Below, piece by piece: positions 57,421 to 64,000 of a DNA stretch of 64,000 nucleotides. The number at the start of each line of letters is the position of its first letter. Positions within the stretch are counted from its first letter, which is position 1. The translations under genes were made by a program, and so were the position numbers. This DNA comes from Vibrio mimicus (GTDB taxonomy: Bacteria > Pseudomonadota > Gammaproteobacteria > Enterobacterales > Vibrionaceae). Location of the stretch: the NCBI RefSeq assembly GCF_019048845.1, contig NZ_CP077426.1, positions 1,225,501 through 1,289,500 of the forward strand. The letters run 5' to 3'. A model generated the notes under the pieces. That model saw nothing but the letters and a program-made list of their open reading frames with translations. It did not search any database and had not been told where the DNA came from.

Positions 57421-58173
57421 CTATCTCCTTACCAATCGAACCGCAGGGAAACCGCCGTGAGGTAACGGGTTGTTTTGACCAAACCGCAGGGTGCAGCCGG
57501 TTAACGTGCCTGAGCATTTATCTTTTGCTGGATCATCAGTTGGTTGATCTTCATCGGTGAACATCGCCGCGCCGGTATAGCCGCAATCTGTGCCTCGGTA
57601 CTGTCCTTTTAAGCACCACTGGCAATAAGCCGTCATTTTTCGGCCTATTTTGATGCCGCCCACATCCGCTGGACTTGAAAGCTCAAACGTTACGGTGTTT
57701 TTATCTTCCGATGTTTTGCGGCGGATGTACCAAATCTCTACGTTCTCTTGTTCCGGATCCGCGCTTGGGTTGCCACCCTCGAAATTAGCGGCATCAAGGT
57801 ACTTTTTCAGGGTTCGGCGCAGTGTGACCTTAGCCTGAGACATATCTTGATACGCAATGCACAGGGCAGTGATTGAACCGTTGACGTTGGCGACAGTAAG
57901 GGTAGGCGATGAGGGCGAACCATCGCTGCTTGCTTCAATGCCAGAGATTTGGCAAGGCCAAGAGTAATAGCTTTCTCCCTGCCAGATGATTTTCTGGGGC
58001 GGGAGTGGTTCACCGCTTTGTAATGATGCTTGAATTTGCTCAGGCGTGTATTGCTGCTGGTGATATTGAAAGCGAAAAACGCCAGCATCAAACTCAGTGC
58101 CATCAATCTCAAACAGAATAATTTCACTACCCGGTTCGAGCGTTTGAATGTCTGCAAATAATGACAAGTTCAA
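57421..58173 (-). CDS. minor tail protein L
   Basis: 250 aa, lambda gpL-like. The C-terminal part holds four cysteines in MTAYCQWCLKGQYRGTDCGY and the later DKCSGTLTGC. In lambda gpL such cysteines bind an iron-sulphur cluster within the tail tip. It starts 3 bases after the M stop. Confidence 0.9.
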   Translation of the reverse strand: MNLSLFADIQTLEPGSEIILFEIDGTEFDAGVFRFQYHQQQYTPEQIQASLQSGEPLPPQKIIWQGESYYSWPCQISGIEASSDGSPSSPTLTVANVNGSITALCIAYQDMSQAKVTLRRTLKKYLDAANFEGGNPSADPEQENVEIWYIRRKTSEDKNTVTFELSSPADVGGIKIGRKMTAYCQWCLKGQYRGTDCGYTGAAMFTDEDQPTDDPAKDKCSGTLTGCTLRFGQNNPLPHGGFPAVRLVRR

Positions 58174-58176
58174 CTC

Positions 58177-58515
58177 CTAGGGGTGAAAGGTTTCGTTAAA
58201 AGTGGCGCTGATTCGGTATAAACCCGCGCCCAATGGGAGAACAGAGTAAGAGGCGACAACATAAAGCCCGATGGGTGAAAGTGGCGGCTTCCATGCGAAA
58301 GCCTTGTATCCTTCATGATCATCAAAAAACGCTTTAATGGCTTCTGCCTCGGTTTTTTTCTTGGTGAACGTGAGCGGCCAAGACTGACGACGGTTGTTAA
58401 TGCCATCGCCAGCCGATTGTTGATAGCCATCACCAAATTGTGCGGTTCGGGTTCTGAACTCTAAGGTTCCGGTTGCGTCTTTATCTGCGCAGTAGGTGAA
58501 CTCTTGCAATGCCAT
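58177..58515 (-). CDS. minor tail protein M
   Basis: 112 aa, lambda gpM-like: FRTRTAQFGDGYQQSAGDGI, WPLTFTKKK and FAWKPPL are family hallmarks. It is part of the tail tip between the tape-measure protein and L. Its stop lies 3 bases before L and its start 2 bases after H. Confidence 0.9.
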   Translation of the reverse strand: MALQEFTYCADKDATGTLEFRTRTAQFGDGYQQSAGDGINNRRQSWPLTFTKKKTEAEAIKAFFDDHEGYKAFAWKPPLSPIGLYVVASYSVLPLGAGLYRISATFNETFHP

Positions 58516-58517
58516 GG

Positions 58518-61334
58518 TTAACGTCCGTTTTGCGCTCGCCAGATCATACCGCCGGGCTGTAGCTGCCTTATAATTTCCTCTCTCGCCCCCATTTTTGCCG
58601 CATCCGCATACGCTTTTGCGACCGCTTGAGGGTTTGCTGAGGCGCCTGATTCAGATTGACCGATGTTGATCTCTTGCTGGATAGCAATGCTTGAAGAGTA
58701 GGAGCTGGTTGCTCCGGCTAACGCTGGGGCCATGCCCACCAAGCCGCCATCGGCATAACCTTTTAGCCCTTCTTTAAAGTTGAGCGCGCCTTTTCTTAGT
58801 GCCTCAACAATGCCCACGCCACCAGCGCGATTTATATCATCTTGTGACCAAACCACTTCACCTTTGTGCACAATGCCGGCTGGCTCAAACTTGCCGCCTG
58901 AGCCGGTGTATCCGCCAGAGCTAAAGCCAAATAAGCTTCCGAATCCACCGCCACCCAACAGGCCGCCACCTAACTCAAGAAGTCCAGCAGCCGCTTGTTG
59001 TGAGGCGATTCTTGCCATGTCAGAAATGATTGATGTGGCAAAGTCTTTAAATGAGAGCTTGCCTGTGGTGGCGAATTTATAAATGGAATCTTCCATTGCG
59101 TTAAAAGCACCACTAAAGAACTGCTTTGATATTTCGGCGGCTCTTTGCGCTTCATACAGATAGTTATCAAAAGCTGATTTAGCACCGTTTGACCAATCTG
59201 ATTCAAGCGCGTCAAGCTGCTGGTAATATTGTGTCATCGCATCAAGTCGATCTTGCAAACTTTTTTCGAGCAGTGCTCTTTGCGAATCAAGCTCATCGTT
59301 GGAGATTTTACCCGCGAGGTTTTGCGATGTGGCTCGCTCCATCTGTTTGGCTATGTCATCTCTGATCGCTTGTTCTTCTCTCAGTCTTTTTAGTGCCTCA
59401 TCGCCCGCGCCGTAGTTCGCTAATGACTGTTCATATTTTTGAATATCATTCGCTAACTGAGCGGTTACGGAGGCTTGCATGTTCTGCAGGCGGATGGCTT
59501 GCTCTCTCAGTGCAAGCTCTTGCTCAATGACAATGTTTTTATTGAGCTGATCGCGGATCGCGTCTTGCTCTGCCAGTAAGCTTTTTTGCTGAGTAGTGAG
59601 GGTTTTCTTTTCTTTAATGTCAGCAATTTGCTGCTCAAATTTAGCCAACTCTTGTTGTGATGACCCAAGTTTGCCGCTTGTGGTTAATTGCTCTCTGAGT
59701 GCTGCCTCTTGCTCTCTTAGGCGCATCAACATTTGCAAGCCAGCGCCGTCAACATACGCTTTGGCGCGTTTTTCTGGCTCTTTGAACTGCTCTTTTATCC
59801 GATCAAGGTCTTTTTCAATGGCTTTAGGATCAAGCAGCTCACTTTGTGGGTTAGCTTTGCGAATCTTCTCGATGTTATCGAGATAAGCCTTGATGGCCTT
59901 CTCTCTTTTCTCATCAAGTGATAAGCCTTCCTCTTTGACTTTGTTGATTGCCTGAGAGGCTTCTATGGCATCCTTTTCAAGCTTATTGATTTCGGCCTTT
60001 TTCTTGGCCTCTTCTTCTTGAGTTTTGATTTTGTCAGAGAGAAGATCGCGCTCTTTGGTCAGTGATTCTAACGCTTTTTTTGCTGCCTTTTCCTGCTCAG
60101 AGTAATCAACCTTACCGGTTCCGTAACCGGTTGAGGCGATGCCGGAATTAAGCATAGAACGTGCGTTGTTTAGCCTTCTCTGAGCATCTTCGATCTGCTC
60201 ATTAATCTCAGCTAACGCATCATAATCAGTTTCTCTTCTTCCAACATTCAACATTGCATCCCAAGCTTCGGATGAGACTTTTTTTATTCCATCCCAAGCT
60301 CGCTCTATCGTGCCAAGCCCTTTCTTTACGTCAGAGGATCTTTCTACTAGCTCCTCTGAATAGGTTTCCATTGCCAGTCTGGCAGCTTCTTGCGTTTTTC
60401 CTTGCTTCTCAAGCGCGGTAATTTGCTCATAAACCGCTTGAGTGAGAAAGTTTTGGTTTTTGTTTAACTCAGCAATCGCTTTGCTGGGTTCTTCCGCAAG
60501 TTTGACAAACTCAGCTACTGTTTCCGAAACTGCCTTTCCGGTTTCTGACTCCATCATTACTGCAGCTTGGGCAACCATACCGATTTCATCAGCAGCAATT
60601 TTTCCTGTGGAGGCGATTTCCGCAATCGCTTTAGCGGCATTGCGTTGAGTGCCTGAAATCTCATCAAGGCGTTTTGCCATGTCGGCAAGCTTATCAGCAG
60701 TAACACCAGAGGCGTTACCCGTGAGGATGATGGCGTCACGGTATCGATCTGCCTCTTCACTGCCTTGGTAGTAAGCCAGCGCCAAAGCACCCGCAGAGGC
60801 GGCGGCTAGGCTAAATGGGTTAATCAATCCGGCAACATAGCCACGCATGGCTTTAGCGGCAGGGCCAATACCGCCAAACATGTCTTTTAACTGGCCACCT
60901 TGTTGCAGTAGCACGGTTAATGGGGCTTGACCACCCTGTAAAGAGACGGCGATGTCAGTAAATTGTGCAGGTAGGCCACGCAAAGCGGCTTGCATCTGCT
61001 TTGCTGATATACCGTTTTTGTCAAACTCTACAGACGCCTGACCAACCGAAGCGCGCATGTCTTTGAGTTTGCCTAGGTATAGATCAAAATCTTCCTTACC
61101 CAACAAGCCATCTTTTCTGTGCTTGCGAAGCTTCTCTTCCATCTTGTCGATGCGGTCATATTCCGCAACAACAGGATCAATTTGACCCACTAAGCGTGCT
61201 AACTCATCGCGTTGTTTTTTAGCAGCTTTGTTAAGACGTTCAACAGCGGCTTCTGCTCGGCCAGCACCTTGAGTGAAACTCCCGGTGTTCATCACCATGT
61301 TGACAGTCAAGTTACCTAGGGAGCGTGAAGCCAT
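58518..61334 (-). CDS. tail tape-measure protein H
   Basis: 938 aa, lambda gpH-like. The opening is [20 protein letters not shown]. An N-terminal conserved domain (about 100-260: [20 protein letters not shown]) is followed by long coiled coils (about 370-720) and a Gly-rich end with [20 protein letters not shown]. Its length sets the tail length. From memory of the roughly 0.15 nm per residue rule, about 938 aa suggests a tail near 140 nm. It starts 12 bp after the GT stop. Confidence 0.92.
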   Translation of the reverse strand: MASRSLGNLTVNMVMNTGSFTQGAGRAEAAVERLNKAAKKQRDELARLVGQIDPVVAEYDRIDKMEEKLRKHRKDGLLGKEDFDLYLGKLKDMRASVGQASVEFDKNGISAKQMQAALRGLPAQFTDIAVSLQGGQAPLTVLLQQGGQLKDMFGGIGPAAKAMRGYVAGLINPFSLAAASAGALALAYYQGSEEADRYRDAIILTGNASGVTADKLADMAKRLDEISGTQRNAAKAIAEIASTGKIAADEIGMVAQAAVMMESETGKAVSETVAEFVKLAEEPSKAIAELNKNQNFLTQAVYEQITALEKQGKTQEAARLAMETYSEELVERSSDVKKGLGTIERAWDGIKKVSSEAWDAMLNVGRRETDYDALAEINEQIEDAQRRLNNARSMLNSGIASTGYGTGKVDYSEQEKAAKKALESLTKERDLLSDKIKTQEEEAKKKAEINKLEKDAIEASQAINKVKEEGLSLDEKREKAIKAYLDNIEKIRKANPQSELLDPKAIEKDLDRIKEQFKEPEKRAKAYVDGAGLQMLMRLREQEAALREQLTTSGKLGSSQQELAKFEQQIADIKEKKTLTTQQKSLLAEQDAIRDQLNKNIVIEQELALREQAIRLQNMQASVTAQLANDIQKYEQSLANYGAGDEALKRLREEQAIRDDIAKQMERATSQNLAGKISNDELDSQRALLEKSLQDRLDAMTQYYQQLDALESDWSNGAKSAFDNYLYEAQRAAEISKQFFSGAFNAMEDSIYKFATTGKLSFKDFATSIISDMARIASQQAAAGLLELGGGLLGGGGFGSLFGFSSGGYTGSGGKFEPAGIVHKGEVVWSQDDINRAGGVGIVEALRKGALNFKEGLKGYADGGLVGMAPALAGATSSYSSSIAIQQEINIGQSESGASANPQAVAKAYADAAKMGAREEIIRQLQPGGMIWRAQNGR

Positions 61335-61345
61335 GTTTAACCTCG

Positions 61346-62034
61346 TTACTTTTGTGCTTTGTTGTTATTGGCAATGGCAAATAGGGTTGCAAATGCGGCT
61401 TCAATGTTTTGCTCTTCTGGCTCTTCGTTCGCGCTTTGGTAAACGCGAAGCTTTTCTGGCTCCACATTTAGGCGCTTTATTGCTGCCGTGAGCGCTATGA
61501 TCGAATTTGCCGCATCGGTTACTCTTCGCTGGACGGTGAGAGGTCCGTGCTTGAGTCGGTAGGATTGCCAGTCGATGACTTCTCGGTAAGTGAGCGTGTT
61601 TTTGGCTTCCTCGACCGTTTTCCCACCGATGCCGGCAAGGACAAGTTCGTGCCAGAATTCGTCGGCTGGCTCGATGGCTTTGGGTCTGCTTTTTTACCCA
61701 CGCCGTTGACGTCATAAATAGCATTCAGCAACGCAATAGCCAGTGATTGGCAGATAGGACCGTGTTCTTCATTACCTAACAGATCATCAACGGTGAAAAC
61801 GGGCTGACCCTGTTCTGTGACCACGCTTGATGCAATGCGAGTTGCCATCAAGTAAGAGGAATCTGATACCGATTTGCTCTCTTCAATCATGGTGATGAAG
61901 GAGGATTTACGAACATGGATAACCGCTTCGATAATTTCTTGGCTGTCGTTAATCCACTTGATTTCACGACGCTCAGGTTTTGCCGGCGCAAAAGCACCGG
62001 CTTGCTTGAGCATTTCTACAGTCAACTGCTGCAT
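61346..62034 (-). CDS. tail assembly chaperone GT, made by -1 frameshift
   Basis: Reading G to codon 115 and then slipping back one base at the AAAAAAG run (61695-61689) continues in a frame with [40 protein letters not shown] and ends at a TAA at 61346. The product is about 229 aa. Lambda and many long-tailed phages make such a G-T fusion, which bridges the major tail and tape-measure proteins. The shifted frame has normal protein composition, while the G frame after the site is a Ser/Thr/Pro-rich tail. Confidence 0.8.
61519..62034 (-). CDS. tail assembly chaperone G
   Basis: 171 aa in the unshifted frame. Residues 1-115 are a tail-chaperone domain ([40 protein letters not shown]). The following about 56 residues are low-complexity, as usual for the non-shifted G product. 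It would be made in large excess over GT. Confidence 0.85.
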   Translation of the reverse strand: MQQLTVEMLKQAGAFAPAKPERREIKWINDSQEIIEAVIHVRKSSFITMIEESKSVSDSSYLMATRIASSVVTEQGQPVFTVDDLLGNEEHGPICQSLAIALLNAIYDVNGVGKKADPKPSSQPTNSGTNLSLPASVGKRSRKPKTRSLTEKSSTGNPTDSSTDLSPSSEE

Positions 62035-62045
62035 GAATGACTACC

Positions 62046-62525
62046 TTAGGCTGATTTAGGAACGAGTACAGGATCGCCAGAGACTTGAATTCCCACGCTG
62101 GATGACACAACCGAGTTCAGCGCAAAGCTGAATGGGTAAGAGTTCATGAAACCTTCAAAGGTGATCCAACTGCGCCCCGTTGGCAGGGTGAAATCTGCGG
62201 CTGCACCGGAACCCGTTACTGTAGGCTCTACGCCTTTACCATCTGACCAGCCGATTGCCCATTTCAGCGTGGTGCCGGCAGTTTTCAGTTGGTGCAGACG
62301 CAGGTGGCTTGCATCGGCTGGGTCAACGTTAATACCAAATGTTGCTGTGCCCGGTGTCGCCATGCCAGCTTCATAGGTACGCGCATCGCCTTCTAAGCAT
62401 GAGGTTTCGATTTGATCTAGGCTTGAATCAATACCGTCAATCGAGGTAACGCAAGTGACTTTAAGTAATGAACCATCAGCAGGATCGATGGTGTAGAGCG
62501 AGGTGCCTTGGGTTTTAATGGCCAT
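62046..62525 (-). CDS. major tail tube protein V
   Basis: 159 aa from ATG at 62525 (MAIKTQGTSLYTIDPADGSL). It resembles lambda gpV tube domains (TSIDGIDSSLDQIETSCLEG, WITFEGFMNSYPFSFA) but lacks a separate Ig-like C-terminal domain. The open frame from 62624 includes U coding sequence and is rejected. Confidence 0.88.
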   Translation of the reverse strand: MAIKTQGTSLYTIDPADGSLLKVTCVTSIDGIDSSLDQIETSCLEGDARTYEAGMATPGTATFGINVDPADASHLRLHQLKTAGTTLKWAIGWSDGKGVEPTVTGSGAAADFTLPTGRSWITFEGFMNSYPFSFALNSVVSSSVGIQVSGDPVLVPKSA

Positions 62526-62605
62526 GGTTTTCTCCAATGAGTTTTGCTGGATGCAGAAAAAATTAAGGCCGGAACTTGTCAGGCCTTGGTTGTTGCTTTG
62601 GTTGG

Positions 62606-62974
62606 CTATCGATCGACAAACCAATCGACATCAAAACCACTTCGGTAATTCATGGTTTCACTATCTCGGCTTTCGCCGCGGTAGCTAGTAAGTACGCAGT
62701 GTGGTTCTATCGCGTGGCGAATGGCTCCAGCTACGTTTCTGGCGGAGTCCACATCGGTAGAGTAAACATCAATCTGCAGGGTGAAGGAGTCGATATCCGG
62801 CCTTTCATCCATGTAGTTTTCCGGCAAGCCACCAACAACTTGCCAAACGGCATAGGGCTTAACAGGGTTTTGCGGTGCCATACCAAACAGATATAAGCGC
62901 ATCGGGCTTTCACCGAGTAGCGAGGTCACTACAGGATCTGCTTTGCATACGATGAAGATAGGGGCGGTATTCAC
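62606..62974 (-). CDS. tail terminator protein U
   Basis: 122 aa, lambda gpU-like: APQNPVKPYAVWQVVGGLPE, then RPDIDSFTLQIDVYSTDVDS and ARNVAGAIRHAIEP. In the family it forms the ring that ends the tail tube and joins the head. The start overlaps the Z stop by 4 bases (ATGA). Confidence 0.88.
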   Translation of the reverse strand: MNTAPIFIVCKADPVVTSLLGESPMRLYLFGMAPQNPVKPYAVWQVVGGLPENYMDERPDIDSFTLQIDVYSTDVDSARNVAGAIRHAIEPHCVLTSYRGESRDSETMNYRSGFDVDWFVDR

Positions 62975-63438
62975 TCTTTTATCACCTTGTCGATTTCTTT
63001 ATCCAATTCAGTGACCAGCTTATCGACCACTTTATTGACGTTCTCAGAGAGAGCTGGGCGGAGGAATGGTTGAGCTCTCGCTTTTTCGGTGCCCATTTCG
63101 ATAAGGTGCCAGTGCGGCGTATTTCCGCCTTTACCTTCGTCTGGGTTACCTTTTGGAATGCGGCCTTTTCTGGTTGAAACACCGACTCGATACATCAGAT
63201 CGCCAGTTTCTTTGTAGTGGCGGCTGGCAAATTGTAGGCGGATATTATCTCTGATTCGGCGTCCGGTTTCTGGGTCGTCAACCAGCAAGGCGTTTTCTCT
63301 TGCTGCTTTCGCGACCACGTTAGCGGCTTTTCTTAATGCTCTTCGGCAAGCAGTATCACCCAATTCTAGGCTTAGTTTTCCAAGATTTTGGGTAACTTCA
63401 TCAAGACCAAGAATTGTGAAATCTGCTTTTTCTGCCAT
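62971..63438 (-). CDS. minor tail protein Z (HK97 gp10 type)
   Basis: 155 aa. It includes ILGLDEVTQNLGKLSLELGD and RRALRKAANVVAKAARENAL, and HLIEMGTEKARAQPFLRPAL near the end, typical of HK97 gp10/lambda Z-like head-tail connector proteins. ATG at 63438 is preferred to the ATG at 63459, whose upstream sequence lacks a ribosome site. Confidence 0.85.
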   Translation of the reverse strand: MAEKADFTILGLDEVTQNLGKLSLELGDTACRRALRKAANVVAKAARENALLVDDPETGRRIRDNIRLQFASRHYKETGDLMYRVGVSTRKGRIPKGNPDEGKGGNTPHWHLIEMGTEKARAQPFLRPALSENVNKVVDKLVTELDKEIDKVIKE

Positions 63439-63465
63439 TTTTTTCACCAAAAAAGCCATTAAAAA

Positions 63466-63753
63466 TCAATTAACGCTTACCACGTTAGGGATTAGATTAT
63501 TAGAATCGCGCTTGAACTTTGATGACAAATAAAAAGACTCTAATGTACATACCATCATTAAATCTCTAATCTGTCTTTCCCTAACTCGCTTGATAGTTTT
63601 TTTGCATTTTGAATCGATTGCTCTTTGGTAAAAAAAGTCGCATCGTTGAATTATTTTTTCAGAGACATTAATTAGGTCAGATTCAGGGTTTAGCTTTTTG
63701 ATTCTTTTTATCGATCTCAATGCCATTCTTTTTATTTCTAAATATCTTGCCAT
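63466..63753 (-). CDS. small basic protein inserted in the head-tail genes
   Basis: 95 aa, very Lys/Arg-rich and helical (MARYLEIKRMALRSIKRIKK, KTIKRVRERQIRDLMMV). GAGGGA precedes the ATG at 63753. Its AT content is clearly higher than that of the flanking tail genes, so it is probably a late insertion (moron). Function unknown; a nucleic-acid-binding role is a guess from charge. Confidence 0.6.
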   Translation of the reverse strand: MARYLEIKRMALRSIKRIKKLNPESDLINVSEKIIQRCDFFYQRAIDSKCKKTIKRVRERQIRDLMMVCTLESFYLSSKFKRDSNNLIPNVVSVN

Positions 63754-63755
63754 CA

Positions 63756-64000
63756 CTAGCTTCCCTCTTGATTCACACCCGCTTTGCACTTAAAGCGCCA
63801 TTCTTGGCGAGCGGTGCGATCGGTATCGACTGAGTGAACGCCAAAAATCTGACCTTCCCACAATATTCGGCATTCATAGAGCTTTTGCATGTCGAACGGA
63901 AACCAGCGCACGTTAATTCTCGCGACCACTTCTGGGTATTTTGAGCCAGCCGCGCTGACTTCTTTACCGGGGCCTGTGAGCACTTCGGCAGGAATATTTG
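63756..64000 (-). CDS. phage head-tail joining protein, partial
   Basis: C-terminal about 81 codons of a gene that begins beyond the right edge. VVARINVRWFPFDMQKLYEC, ILWEGQIFGVHSVDTDRTAR and EWRFKC fit the Phage_H_T_join (SPP1 gp16-like) adaptor family. The stop is at 63756. It links the portal or head to the tail completion proteins Z and U. Confidence 0.78.
   Translation of the reverse strand, partial: NIPAEVLTGPGKEVSAAGSKYPEVVARINVRWFPFDMQKLYECRILWEGQIFGVHSVDTDRTARQEWRFKCKAGVNQEGS

Noticed and set aside
61401..61724. 107-aa Arg/His-rich open frame opposite to none but overlapping G/T
   Set aside because: It is the third frame of the G/GT region; the -1 shifted frame has the family-like protein.

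Overview
The window reads as chromosome of Vibrio cholerae or a very close relative. The Hcp protein at 36.9-37.4 kb matches my memory of V. cholerae Hcp at almost every residue. The tol-pal, nadA, fructose-family PTS and small-gene neighbourhood also fits the V. cholerae large chromosome next to the tRNA-Ser site that carries the VPI-2 island in pandemic strains. The sialic-acid genes of pandemic VPI-2 are absent here. No database was consulted; these are readings from sequence and memory.

Core, 1-21.83 kb: ybgC-tolQRAB-pal-cpoB (envelope constriction and outer-membrane integrity), nadA, a UPF0149 gene, a hybrid sensor kinase, alaE, and a block of fructose-family PTS genes. That block holds an IIABC-manA operon with a divergent AraC-type regulator, an HPr-like/IIA fusion with a IIB, a IIA-IIC-IIB protein, and a IIC-IIB plus IIA pair. 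Four small core genes and a decayed regulator fragment follow.

Genomic island, about 21.83-48.96 kb: bounded by short tRNA-Ser-end-like att candidates. Clusters of AGTAATACC/GGTATTACT repeats at both ends look like integrase arm sites. The left part is a CP4/P4-like core (AlpA, YagK/YfjJ-type protein, YeeP-like GTPase, two DUF2787 proteins, RadC, second AlpA). The middle is an auxiliary type VI secretion cluster on the minus strand: hcp, vgrG, DUF4123 adaptor, an unrecognised effector, then three lipoprotein immunity genes alternating with one intact and two decayed PAAR genes. The right part is a restriction/defence segment: a WYL regulator divergent from a CoiA-like nuclease/coiled-coil gene, Mrr, a type I HsdR, an HsdS stump, an IS3-family element and a beheaded PLD-family gene. 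It ends with a broken and an intact P4-type integrase.

Prophage, about 48.97-64.0 kb and running off the right edge: a lambda-like tail module on the minus strand in the order head-tail joining protein, Z, U, V, G/GT (frameshift), H, M, L, K, I, J, tail fibre and small distal genes. The fibre ends in a C-type-lectin-like domain with the signature of a diversity-generating retroelement variable region, but no reverse transcriptase or template repeat is visible. The prophage lies between the island's right att candidate and the presumed intact tRNA-Ser beyond the window, which suggests two elements in tandem at one tRNA site.
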